A stretch of DNA of 64,000 nt from Trema orientale. Taxonomy: Eukaryota > Streptophyta > Magnoliopsida > Rosales > Cannabaceae. The position numbers and the translations under genes are program-made. The stretch is taken from NCBI GenBank assembly GCA_002914845.1, contig JXTC01000021.1:1007103-1071102 (forward strand), written 5' to 3'. A model generated the notes under the pieces. It made no database searches. It was not told the origin of the DNA and saw only the letters and a program-made list of their open reading frames with translations. Below are positions 11,223 through 23,400 of this stretch, piece after piece (position 1 is the stretch's first letter; each line of letters begins with the position of its first letter).

Positions 11223-11747
11223 ATGGCTTTCTATCGATCCAAATCTTTCTCAATGGTCTTTCTGGCAATGGCGACTCTATTAGTCCTTACCGGCCAAGCT
11301 CACGGCCGCCGCAGCCTCCGCTCCGGACGCCGCAGTATCGGCGGCGATATCTGCCGAAGAGCCGACTACCCCGCCGTCTGCCGCGCCGCCGTGAAGGGTC
11401 AGACCAATCCGTACGGCGCCACGCAGGCGGCCGTTAAGCAACTGATCTCGTCGACCGCCGCGGCGAAGAAGGCGGCGTCCAAGGCCGGAGGAAGGGCCGC
11501 CCAGGTTCTCGGGGTGTGCCGCGAGAATTACGATGATGCCCTCAGCAGCCTGAGGACGAGCCTGGGCAACATGAGGGCCCACGACAAGGGCAGCTTCAAC
11601 AGCTACGTGTCAGCCGCCCTGACCGACTACGTCACGTGCGACGACGCGTTTTCGGAGATGGGTTTGCGCTCGCCGCTTCAGAAAACCAACACCAGGCTCC
11701 GCCAGATGGCTAGTAATGCCTTGTACTTGGCCACACTGTGGCGCTGA
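11223..11747 (+). CDS. Secreted plant invertase/pectin methylesterase inhibitor (PMEI) domain protein
   Basis: This is an intronless gene of 174 residues. Residues 1-28 form a signal peptide (FSMVFLAMATLLVLTGQAHG), so the protein should enter the secretory pathway and act in the cell wall or apoplast. The PMEI fold spans about 40-172. The four conserved cysteines are present at 44, 53 (CRRADYPAVC), 99 (VLGVCRENYDDAL) and 139 (DYVTCDDAF), expected to pair 1-2 and 3-4. Family members bind and block either pectin methylesterase or acid invertase, and sequence alone does not say which. The length is slightly short for the family (usually about 170-200). The coding sequence is strikingly GC-rich against AT-rich flanks, which is common in single-exon PMEI genes. 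It stands alone between transposon debris and GWD1. Confidence 0.88.
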   Translation: MAFYRSKSFSMVFLAMATLLVLTGQAHGRRSLRSGRRSIGGDICRRADYPAVCRAAVKGQTNPYGATQAAVKQLISSTAAAKKAASKAGGRAAQVLGVCRENYDDALSSLRTSLGNMRAHDKGSFNSYVSAALTDYVTCDDAFSEMGLRSPLQKTNTRLRQMASNALYLATLWR

Positions 11748-12604
11748 AGGGACTCAAATGTGAGGCATATTGGGCCTGGGCTTGGGCTTTGAGTGGTATT
11801 AATTCTTGGGTATTTCCTCTTTTACTTTTTATTTTTTTATGATTTTTTTTTTAATTATAAGGATTGTATTTTGGGTTTTTGGTTTCGATTTCGAAAGTAA
11901 CAAGTTTATATAATGAAGAAGAAAGGGGACGACATTCAGGTTTTAGAACTGCTGTACCAGATGCTTGTTGTTTGTGCCATTGGGGTGGGTTAAAGTGGGA
12001 ATCCTTTATATAATTAATCATATTATATATTTATTTTACTAATTATTTTTCTAATTTGAAGATTATTGTATAGGTTTTATAGGACGTGATTTGTGTTAGC
12101 CAGTTCATATATATGGTAGGAGGTAGCATTTGATCCATATATGTGCTAGGAAGTGGGACCTGATCAGAAAAAAATTGTTTGTATTTGGTAAGGTGCATAG
12201 AGTAATCAGTATTGATTGGAAAGGATTTACTGCCAAGCAAGACTAGACTAATGATTTTTTTTTCCCCTCTAATATCATCTATATATTTATCCTTTTTTTC
12301 TTTTTTCGAGAATACATCTATATATAACTTGATTACAGTATTACACCCTTTGCTTAAACTGTTATGACATGTTTCATTTATGCAAAATGTGCTTATATTA
12401 AATAATAAGAAAGGAGAGAAAAGGGAATAAGAAAAGAAAGGAAAGGAAAAGCAAAAAGGTGGAAGAAAGGTCTCATTGCGTGTTGCATGCATATAAGAAT
12501 TTTAATTAGCTTTTATATGACATATAATTGAAATGATAGCCTTAAATTATATTTTTTTTATTCATATCTATTACGAATAATTAACTTGGTTTCTTTATCA
12601 GATT
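11748..12604. other. 3' flank of the PMEI-type gene, then intergenic
   Basis: T-rich sequence follows the stop and contains plausible polyadenylation signals near 11908. The rest, including the 149-codon minus frame at 12043-12492, is low-complexity and has no recognisable protein. Confidence 0.5.
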
Positions 12605-13355
12605 GGCTAGTTTGGTTTAGCTTCTTAACAAGGTAAAAGTACTTTTCGAACAATTTGTGAGCCAAAAAACCTGAAAATCAGATTATTCAATAATTTTTGA
12701 TAAAGCTATAGCCAAAAGCTAAAGCTGGTATAAGGCAGCTTTAGTTTTTAGATTATGCAGGAATCTACACTTATTTTTAATGAATTAATCATAATGGTTA
12801 AAATACATCAACTTAAAAGTAAAAATGCCACATATTTAATTGAATTTATTTTCATATCATTTTTTTTTAAAAAAGTATTAATATATTTAAATCATAATTG
12901 ACTAAAATAGTCTTCATATTAATTATTTTGAAGTAACCAAATTAATTCTTTATTGAAATTTTAAATTCAGATGAAAATAAAGTAAATTAAAATAAAATAA
13001 AATAAATTTAATTGAGTAACTAATTTAATTGAGTTTATTTTCATATCAATCTTTTTAAAAAAAAAATGGTATTAATATCTTTAGTATGTACATATATGCA
13101 TAATTATAAAAAATATTAATAAGCTCTTTCTATAAATATGCATAATTGTATAATGATATTTATTTTGGTCATTCTATATATGCTCAATAATTCAGTTATA
13201 TAGTTTATAAAACACTTTAATATGGCTTTTTCAAGTCACATTACTTTAAAATTACAGTTTACCAAACACTCTGCTACTTTACGCTACAGCGAATTTTTCC
13301 TTCAACACAGCTAAAAATGTTTTCTTTAAAATCTACAGCTTTTACCAAACTGGCC
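12605..13355. mobile_element. Non-autonomous hAT-like TIR element, about 750 bp
   Basis: The left end GGCTAGTTTGGTTTAGCTTC mirrors the right end, which reads GGCCAGTTTGGTAAAAGCTG on the minus strand. The interior contains AGCT-rich and TTTACCAAAC motifs common in plant hAT-derived MITEs, and no open frame. The flanks show no exact 8-bp duplication, so the class is inferred. Confidence 0.6.
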
Positions 13356-14148
13356 ATAGGATGATGCAAGCCACTCTTTGCCTTTAAGTATGTTCCATAT
13401 TTGCATGAAGAAGACGAAAAAGACGAGCAATTCTAAGCCCAACCACATAAAAGCAAAATCTCTGGAGATTCTTATTTTTACTCCATGGATGGGTACTCTA
13501 ATTTGGGCCCTTGGATTTTAATCTAATGGCTAAAATAATATTAGTATATTTACTAAAAAAAAATTATTATAATTAATACATATATAAATATAGAAAGCTA
13601 TTTAAAACAAAAAAGATAGGTAACCTGATGAATTGGTCAATTTTTTTATTTTATTTTATTTTTATAAGAAAATAAAACTAGTAAAAAATACTTAATAATC
13701 CCAAATCACTCTCAACTATCTTATTTATTGGAAAAAAAAATAACAAAAGGTATACAAATTTTAAGCTGTTTCACTCATAATTTTTTTTAAAATAAATTTT
13801 CTTTCAATATAGTTGCTTTATTTATTTTTTATTATTTAAGAAAACAACTTATTCATAATATGAAAATTATGCTACCTTGGAGTTTACCTTTTGTACAATA
13901 AAAAATAAATTTTATGAAATATTAAAGATACAATAGTATATATAGTTTTAAATTAAAGGTAATTACAAAATTAAACTTTAAATTAAATTTTCAAAAAAGA
14001 AATAAATAAAAAAAATTAGAAATTAATATATTAAATGAGATGACTTATTATTGTAGGTTTATTTCCAAATTAGTCAAACTTACCCATCCATAGAGATAAA
14101 CAAAAATACTCATTGAAAACTCACCCATATATATATATATATATATAT
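13356..14148. other. Intergenic, very AT-rich
   Basis: No gene is recognised. It ends in a (TA)n run at about 14128-14148 next to the following TIR element. Confidence 0.5.
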
Positions 14149-14329
14149 GAGTAATGATACGGACACCAAAATTATACACCAAAAAATTACACCAATGATG
14201 TGGCATCATTTTCAGCCTCATAATTTTCAATGGTGTGGTCCCACTCTAAAATAAAAAGTGGTTGAAATGCATGCCACATCATTTGGTGTGAGTGTTTAGT
14301 ACAATATTTTGGTGTCCCTATCATTACTC
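14149..14329. mobile_element. MITE, 181 bp, GAGTAATGATA ends
   Basis: The left end GAGTAATGATACGGACACCA and the right end (minus strand) GAGTAATGATAGGGACACCA are near-perfect inverted repeats, continuing into AAAATT/AAAATA. TA repeats flank both sides, consistent with insertion into TA-rich DNA. There is no coding capacity. Confidence 0.85.
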
Positions 14330-16690
14330 TATATATATATATATGTAAAAGTTCAATCTCATAGAGTATTGGTTGGAGGCTTAATTTAATTTGGAGGGTT
14401 AATTTGATTAGTAATCAAACTCACTCGTATTAATCAATTTCACAGTCAACACTGTATAACCTATAATTTTAGGTTGTAATGATTAAATTATGACTTTTAA
14501 TTTCTAAAATTACAAAATTAGAATAAATCAATATTATTAAATAAGTGAAATTCTTTAATATGCAAAATACTGCAAAATACGACTTAAAACTATATGTTCA
14601 AATTTTTATAATTTATTCGAGTGAAAATAAATGTTATAGTAACAGGAACACGTGATGTATTCATTCATATAAGCCGAACATTATTTTTCTACAAAATACC
14701 ATCGAAATTAGACTAAGCTTTTCCTTCTTTGTAATATACCGATCACGATGCTACACATGCAGAATTTTTTTGTTTGTTTGGTTTGGAGATTATGAGCTAT
14801 TCATTTTCACTGCTTGCATTTTAATCATATAAGACTAGCTAGCTAGAAACATTATTAGATAATTTTTTTAGAAATATCTCTCGATTGCCACAAATTGACT
14901 TGAGCGCAACTCGTTCCCACCTTTTGCGTAATTATTTCCAATATCCCCTACCATACATAATATTATCGTTCTGGAAATTTGGAAAATTTAATTGAGGCAC
15001 GTAGAAATAAAATCGAAGCCAAAAATTGACAATTCCTTCGAATAAAAAGAAGTACTGCCTTATAAAAGTCTTAGAGAGCAATTCTTTTTGGCTGTACTTC
15101 TTTTTTTTTGTTAAGTTCATCGTCATGACCTACCGTAGTTACTGTCAATAGTTATCTGTTTATTATTACTTTTTGATGGAACATGTCAGTAAATAACTTG
15201 AGAAAACATTTTGCTCAAAAAAAAAAAAAAAAAAAAAACTTGAGAAAACATTAACTTGGATGATTCTCAATCTAGATCCATCTATCTTATTAGAATAGAC
15301 ATCCGGCATATGTTTTCTTCCTCAATACTTATGGAATCTCATTTAGAAACCTGGTGCCCTATGCAAGGGTAAGATATACTTTTGAATCCCACGTGTAAAT
15401 GTTTCTAAGAAAAAGTATGCATGCCACGAGATTTCCAACTAGCAAAAAAGAGTAGGATATTATTGGTAGTAAGGCATTGCTTGAGTTGTCGGCTAAGCAC
15501 TCTCTCGGCCCATTCCACGTCATCTTCATATGGCTTAGCCTTAAACTTCTTCCTCAACTTTCCTTTGTTTTCTAGCTCGTGATTCCCCTATAAATTAAAG
15601 GTGTTAGATTTTCGTTTAAATCCCTTTCATTATCCCCAAACTTACGTGGTCGATTTGCTTTCGGTTCTTTATGTCAATCCGTACGTATGTGATGAATTAA
15701 GAGAGTAATGTAATATAATTTGCGACTGTACAGCCATGAGATTTTTCTTTTTTAATTGTCATTTAGTAATTGATTGTGAGATAATTTTCATGGTTTAAAA
15801 ATGTGTTTGGTTCATAATTTTTCCATTCTAATATGTCATATGAGTTTTAAAATACTATAAACGGAGTTAAAGACATGATTTTAATTTTCACTGATTATGA
15901 CATAATTTTCATTGTTTAAAAATCTGTTTGGTTCATAATTTTTCCATTCTAAATGTCGTATGAGTTTTAAAATATTATAAAGGGAGTTAAAGACCGACCT
16001 CTTTAATAATAATACGGATATTATTTAATATTCCCCAATATAAGATTTTTTATTTTATTTTATTTTCCCCTCTACGAGATTGACTGTATCAGAATCATAT
16101 TAGTCTTGGATCTATCAATGAGTGCAAATAGGTCCATCTTTGTTATAGTGAATTTACGTAAATGGCATTTTATGCTAGAAGACAAAATGGGAAATATCTT
16201 ATTCATAACATAAAAAATAATTAAAAAAAAATCTCACAACTTGAAAAATGCTTAATGCATCTGCATGCATATAAATAGTAACAGCATATGCTTTTGACCA
16301 TTTCCAGAGTCACCTTATGTACATGCTCAAACCCTGGATCATAAATCTCTAAAGTCAGAGATGGAATTGACTATTGAATCATTAAACTAGATATTCCATA
16401 AACCACTACTTTTTTCTTTTAATATCAAAATATCCTCTTAAAGGAGCAAGGAAACCAAAAAAACAAAAAAAAACAAAAAAAAACAAAAAAAAGGAAAATA
16501 TATAGCCACATATTCTGCACAAGAAAATCAATGGGAGATATTCTAGTAAAAAGAAACAAGAAAAAAAAAAAAAGAAAGGGAAAAATGAAGTGAAAATTCG
16601 AAAAATACCATAAAGGGAAGGGTAAGTACGAAAATAGTATTCGAAACAAGGGCAATATAATCCCCATCATTAATATCCGGGTCTCCGTCC
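14330..16690. other. Intergenic between the PMEI-type gene and GWD1
   Basis: No gene is recognised in 2.3 kb. It contains an A-run at 15217-15238, a 121-bp tandem duplication (listed at 15771-15993) and AAACAAAAA-type A-rich sequence at 16456-16496. Confidence 0.55.
15771..15993. repeat. Two-copy tandem duplication, 121-bp unit
   Basis: 15771-15890 and 15892-15993 share TTTGGTTCATAATTTTTCCA, TGAGTTTTAAAATA and GGAGTTAAAGAC with only a few differences. The copies are noncoding. Confidence 0.85.
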
Positions 16691-16785
16691 AAATATCTCC
16701 GTTCTCAATTCCCAACAAGACGCACGTGACTAGTTCCACAACCGGGCTTTAGTATTACGTGGCCCGAATAAACACGCGCCACGTG
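16691..16785 (+). promoter_or_regulatory. GWD1 promoter cluster: evening-element-like site and two G-boxes
   Basis: CAAATATCT at 16690-16698 differs from the evening element AAAATATCT by one base. CACGTG occurs at 16723-16728 (context GCACGTGAC) and 16780-16785 (context CCACGTGTT). They lie about 0.25-0.35 kb before the GWD1 5' UTR splice donor. G-boxes bind bHLH and bZIP factors, and evening elements bind clock MYB factors. GWD1 transcripts cycle daily in other plants, so the arrangement is sensible, but function here is inferred. Confidence 0.55.
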
Positions 16786-16849
16786 TTGAGCAGTGTCGAC
16801 AAAGTGCCATGTCAGTCGTGTAATTTCGTCCCTGATTTAGAAGATTCAC

Positions 16850-17198
16850 AGAGGAGGAGAAATAAGAAAACCAACCAATCAAGAAGAGCAGAGCAAAAGC
16901 TGAAAGCTTCAGTCTCAGCTTGCTGGAGCTCTCTCTCTCTCTCTCCATTGATCAACACTTCTCTTTCTCTCGCTTTCACAGAATCTGATCGTATATTCTA
17001 GTCTCTCTCACGCAGCTCCGCTTAAAGGTATAAATTCCAATACATTAAGCCTTTAATCGGTTTTGGATACTAATTTCTACTAATGTTTAAAGCTCGATTC
17101 TCCTGAATTTTTCCGGGAAAGTTCTGTTCGTAATTATTGAACTTCTTTTCAATCTCTATACTGACTAATCGAGTAGAAACGCTGTGTTTTTCTTTGTA

Positions 17199-17231
<33 letters not shown>

Positions 17232-17451
17232 GTACATACATATATATTTCATTTCATTTCGTTGACACGAAAATTTAGGGATGAATTTTATTGGCGATTA
17301 ATTGGTGAATTTGAGATTTAATGATGATCTGAAATGATTAGCTAAGACATAAGAAAAAAAACCGTATGGTTTAAGATTTTTGTGGTTAAAGTTTTGTTCC
17401 TTGTTGGGTTCTTTTCGTATATTGTTTGCGTTATGATTCTTTGGTTTCCAG
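16850..17451 (+). other. GWD1 5' UTR: noncoding exon and intron
   Basis: A pyrimidine-rich leader with a (CT)n tract at 16929-16945 ends at the donor AAAG|GTATAA (exon end 17027). The intron runs to TTTCCAG at 17451 and contains a (TA)n stretch at about 17210-17230. The start of the exon is estimated. Leader introns are common in plant housekeeping and plastid-protein genes. Confidence 0.65.
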
Positions 17452-17465
17452 AAGAGGGAAGGAAT

Positions 17466-20400
17466 ATGAGCAACTCCATTGGGCATAATTTGCTGAACCA
17501 GAGCCTGGTTCAAAGCAAGCTCAATTCTTCTGGCATTCCTGCGAACACATTGTTCCAAGCTCCGTGCGCTAACCAGGTGGTGGTGGCAGCACGGACTAAG
17601 AAGTCGCAATCATCCAAGAAATTCTCTGGGAACAATTTGGTCGTCGGAAAATCGAAGTTGACGATGGGATCGCGCCGTCCGATCATCCCTCGAGCTGTCT
17701 TAACCACAGATCAAGTTTATGAGGTAGTGGAAATTTATGCTCTTACTTCTTCTCATGTTTGAATTTAATGGATAGGATGGACATTTATGGAAAGATTTAG
17801 TGCTCTTAAGAATTTGGAGTTATTTGTTGGAAACCCATATGGGAAAAAGAGGATAAGGGGTAGTAATGGTTTGTTGAGAAGAGTTTGTTGCTGTGTAAGT
17901 CATGGAAAGAGATGACTTAAGAACAATATATGTCAAGAAGTCTTTTGGTGCAAGGTTATTGATTGAACAATTCAATATCTATGATTCTGGTGGTTGGTAT
18001 TGTGTTTATTAATTGATAAAAGATTTGCTGTTTGCAATGGAGGTGTCTCGAATTCTTTATATTTTAAATAGAAAGTCTTTCCAAACAATTTTTAATATAG
18101 TTGTCTCAAGCTGAAGAATAGCTTGATGTTGATCTTAAGATTGGATTTCAAAGTCATGTTTATTTTAGTCAGTATGCCTATATTTAGTCAAAATATTTCT
18201 TGAGTGACTTGTTTTTGCAATGTCTATGTGTTGACTGTCTTTTGCCTTTCACCAGCTTGCGGAAAAATTCAATCTCGATGGAAGCATTGAATTGCAGGTA
18301 TATATAGTGAAAGTTTTAGGTGCTTAGTGCTTAATCCACATATATGTATAAGGCTTTCTTGACTTCAGAGAGGGGAGATACTTGTGACTGATCATAATGT
18401 TTAAACTTGATCCAGAGACCAACTTATAGTAAAAGAAGTTTATTCTAAATGAGCAGGTTGTTGTCAGTGCCCCCACTCCGGGGTCTACCACTCAAGTAGA
18501 CATTCAAGTCACGTATAGCAGTGACTCTTTGAACCTTCACTGGGGTGGAATTCAAGAGGGAAAGGAGTAAGTTCAGCTTTATATGACTTTTAAATGGATT
18601 CAAATAAACAAGTCTCTCCCTTAGATTATCTGATATTTTTATTTGCCAACGGCAATTTTACTATTTCCAGAAAGTGGGTGCTTCCTTCTCGTCGACCAGA
18701 AGGAACCAAAGTATACAAGAACAAAGCTCTTAGAACTCCATTTTCCAACGTACAGTAAACCAGCAGAATATTTTCTTTGCCAAATGGCTTCCCTTTAAAA
18801 AAATTGTTTTTGAACTCTTCAGAGTTTGGACTAATGTAAGTTCATTTGCTTGTCAACTTTTCTCTAGTCTGGCTCCAATTCCATCCTCAAAATTGAAATT
18901 GATGATCCCGCCATACAAGCCATAGAATTTCTGATAGTTGATGAGAGGCAGAATAGATGGTGAGATATCACAATTTTGTCTTTAACAAATTCTACGTATT
19001 TAAGTAGGCTTCCTTAATTTATATTTTTCCCCCCTTAACACTTTTCTATTCGCAGGTTTAAAAATAATGGTGGAAACTTCCTTGTTAAGTTACCGGTGAA
19101 ATCGAAATCGACTTCAAATGTTTCAGTTCCTGAAGATCTTGTACAAGTTCAAGCATACCTAAGGTGGGAGAGAAAGGGTAAACAGATGTACACACCAGAG
19201 CAAGAGAAGGTATGCGCTAATGTACTCTATTTCTAACAGTTAGTTGGTTACTTATTGCCGCATGTCCAACTATATCTCCTTTTTCTTTTTCTGTATCTCT
19301 TTTCTTCATCCAATGAGGAAGAATATTGGTTGAAGGTTTGCTCTTTGCATGAAAGCCTTTCTGCTCTTCCTCAATTGTTATATGTTTTTACCAATGATGT
19401 TTGATTTTATTCTGTTTCTTATTTCTCCCTATAATTGGATATACGTATAAATTATTAAATTATTCAGAGAAAGAAATACTGATAAAGTGGGGCATTTTGT
19501 TACGACATAGGAGGAGTATGAAGCAGCTCGAACTGAGCTATTGGAGGAAGTGGCCAGGGGTACTTCCATACAAGAACTTCGAGCGAGGCTGACTAAGAAA
19601 AATGATGTTAGCGATGTAAAGGAGCCATCACTTCCTGATTCAAAAGGAATTCCTGATGATCTTGTACAAGTACAAGCTTATATACGTTGGGAGAAAGCAG
19701 GGAAACCCAACTACTCCCAAGAAGAACAACTTGTAAATACCAAATCTCCTTTATCTGGTTCTTTTGAGTATTCTTTCTTGGACAAAATTGGTACTAATTG
19801 AATGGTCATTTAGTCCTCCATAAAATGAATGATCTTGTTTCCTGAATTGTTGTTTGTACTTATTCTTGATTGAGACATGCATGATATATCCACTGTTATT
19901 CTTTAAAATTTAATGTGATAAATGTGATGTTCTAAAAATAGAGGGAGTTTGACGAAGCAAGGAAAGATTTGCAAAACGAACTAGAGAAAGGTACATCACT
20001 TGAAGAGATACGAAAAAAGATCACCAAAGGAGAGATACAAACTAAGGTTGCCAAGCAACTGAAGAGTAAAAAGTATTTTAGAAGTGAACGGATTCAGCGA
20101 AAGAAGAGGGATTTGACACACATTCTCAACAAATATGTAGCTAAACCTGTAGACGAAAATGTGTCAATCAAACCAAAAGCCCTGACAGCGGTTGAGCTTT
20201 TTGCTAACGCAATGGAAGAACAGGAAGGTGGTCCTGTTCTGAATAGGAGTATCTTTAAGTTCCAAGATAAGGAACTTCTGGTGAGACAATGATCTGTTCG
20301 ATACTTCCTTTTCCGTTTCTGTGAAAAGATACATTCGTGGGCATTGTTCTAATTTCAAAGTCCTGACATATTTTAAGGTACTCGTAACCAAGCCTGCTGG

Positions 20401-23400
20401 CAAAACAAAGATTCATCTTGCTACAGACTTCAAAGAGCCAATTACCCTTCACTGGGCTTTGTCTAAAAACAATGCTGGAGAGTGGTTGGTAATGTCTTAA
20501 TGTTTGTTAATTGAAGGATAAGTTGAATATTGAATTTCATATCCTTGTTTTCTGCTACATTTCTTTTGTCTGCGTCTTCTTCATACATTATTAACTATAT
20601 GACCCAGCACTATAATGTTAAGATAAATTGACATTTTCAGGACCCACCTCCGGAAGTGCTTCCACCAGGGTCTGTTTCTCTACCTGGGGCCACCGAGACA
20701 CCTTTTACATCTAGATATACTGAATCTGCTATTGAGGTATGCCATGTTGAATATTGAATTTCATATCAATGTTTCTTGCGTTAAAGTCTGGATAGTATAT
20801 TTAATATCTATGTCAGCAGTCTGAAAATTCAGAATATAATCTACAGGTCCAGCATTTAGAAATAGAAATCCAAGATGAAACTTTTAGAGGAATGCCATTT
20901 GTCTTTCAGTCTGCTGGAAAGTGGATTAAGAACAAAGGTTCAGACTTCTATGTAAACTTTGCTGCTGCACCCAAGCGAGTCCAGAAGGTTGCTCCCTGTT
21001 TTTGATCTTATATGTATTTCTTGCAACTCACTTATCTAGGTCCCATTTTTTCCCCCGGTATCCTACTCTATTATTACCTTTACAATTTAATGACTAATAT
21101 TTTACCCATCAAGGATGTTGGTGATGGCAAGGGTACTGCAAAGGCTTTGCTGGATAGGATAGCCGAGATGGAGAGTGAGGCGCAGAAATCCTTCATGCAT
21201 CGGTCTGTTCTTTCTCCAGATTTAAATTTGTCTTAGTTCTCCTGGTTTAGTTAATTACTTCATCTTTTGGATTGTGCATCTGTCTCATTCATTTTATTTT
21301 TTCCTCAGATTTAACATTGCGGCAGATTTGGCAGAGCAAGCCAAAGATGCTGGTGAATTAGGTCTTGCAGCTATTTTGGTGTGGATGAGGTTTATGGCAA
21401 CAAGGCAGCTTATCTGGAATAAAAATTACAATGTGAAACCACGGTACAGCTATTATGAGCTCTAGAGTCTACTTATTCATACTTGTTTTTTGAGCATCAG
21501 GGTCTTTCATGATGTATTACTAAATAGCACTTTAAACTCTAGTTTCTGCCATTTGTTTATATCTCCTCATCTAATTTCTTATACTACTTCTTCCAGTGTT
21601 GTTCGTTAAGGGAACTAGTATCTTTTCCTAAATTTTGACATACTATGTGTGGTGGTCCTTTAAATTGTATGTCCTAATGGTGCAGTGAGATTAGTAAAGC
21701 ACAGGACAGGCTCACAGACATTCTCCAAAATATTTATACTAGTCACCCAGAGTACCGGGAACTTCTGCGGATGATACTGTCTACTGTTGGTCGTGGAGGT
21801 GAAGGGGATGTAGGACAGCGAATTCGAGATGAAATCCTGGTTATCCAGGTGAATATTATATCAAAATACAATCTTTTTTCCCCTAGTAAAGTCTATACCC
21901 ACTTACCCTTGATCTGTGATGAAGTTATTTGAACTCTGGTTGTTGGTTGTCTTCAGAGAAACAATGATTGTAAGGGTGGGATGATGGAGGAATGGCATCA
22001 AAAGTTGCATAATAACACTAGCCCTGATGATGTTATTATCTGTCAGGTAGTGAAGATATGAATATTTCATGAAACCTATGCCTCTCTAGTGGTTTGCACT
22101 TTATCACTTATATGTTGATTGCAGGCTTTAATTGATTACATCGAAAATGACTTTGACGTTAATGTGTACTGGAAAACTTTGAACGAAAATGGAATAACAA
22201 AAGAGCGTCTTCTTAGCTATGATCGCGCAATTCATTCTGAACCCAATTTCAGGAGAGACCAGAAGGATGGTCTTCTGCGGGATCTAGGAAACTACATGAG
22301 AACATTGAAGGTTGGCTTCATAGACTTTTGAAGTTCTCACATTTTACCAGTTTTTCTTTTTCTTTTTCTTTTCTATGTTAAATCAACTAGCTTCATCAGA
22401 AAGAGCTTTTGCTAATATTTAGTGAGATCACCAGATAGATTTGTTTTTTTTAATAACTTATTTTACTTTTTATACCATACAGTATTTGCAGTTATATAAA
22501 GATCTTATTTTTTGAAGTACAATTGATTAATGGACTATTTTATAACGGATTCTATTTTTAGTCTGCTTTTTGAGAGACATATGAATTTCATTAATGGATT
22601 GCACAATATCCACGGCTGTTGATCTTCAGTTCTGGCTGTATACCATGTTGCAACCTTTTCTTTCCTCTTTTTTTTTTTTTTTTTTTTGGTTGCCAAGTAT
22701 TTTATGTTGCAACTTGAATGTATGATAACTTTGATACATTCTTATTATACACAGGCTGTGCATTCAGGTGCAGACCTTGAGTCCGCCATTTCAAATTGTA
22801 TGGGCTACAGATCGGAGGTAACTTATACTAGATTGACTTCCTAAGGACACTTGTTTACTCTTTGTTAGCGTTTGATGGCATGTAATTCTCCTCAGGGTCA
22901 AGGCTTCATGGTCGGAGTACAAATAAATCCAATATCTGGCTTGCCTTCTGGATTTCCAGTAATGTTTACAACTTCATTTTGATTCTTCTGATTTTTTTTA
23001 TGTGAAAAATTACGGGAACAGTTTTAATTGACATATTTCTCAACCAGGATTTGCTGCAATTTGTCCTAGAACATATTGAAGACAGGAACGTAGAAGCCCT
23101 TATCGAGGTTTGGTAAATTTTGGCAGAGGAATTATATTTGTTGAAAATCCCGTATGCTCTGGTTCAACTTTCAAATGTTCATTATTTGATGCAGAGTTTG
23201 CTAGAGGCTCGCCAGGAGCTTCGCCCAGTGCTTTCTAAGTCCAATACTCGTCTTAAGGATCTTCTATTTTTGGACATTGCCCTTGATTCTGCTGTTAGGA
23301 CTGCCATTGAAAGGGGATATGAAGAACTCAACACTGCTGGACCTGAGGTAATTGCTGTTAATTTGGTTTACATGATTTATGTTTTACACTTAAAACTATA

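Noticed and set aside
11280..11582. 100-codon open frame antisense to the PMEI-type gene
   Set aside because: It is a shadow of a GC-rich coding sequence. The product is Ala/Gly/Arg-rich with no known motif.
12043..12492. 149-codon minus-strand open frame
   Set aside because: Phe/Lys-rich low-complexity product with no homology I recognise and no gene-like context.
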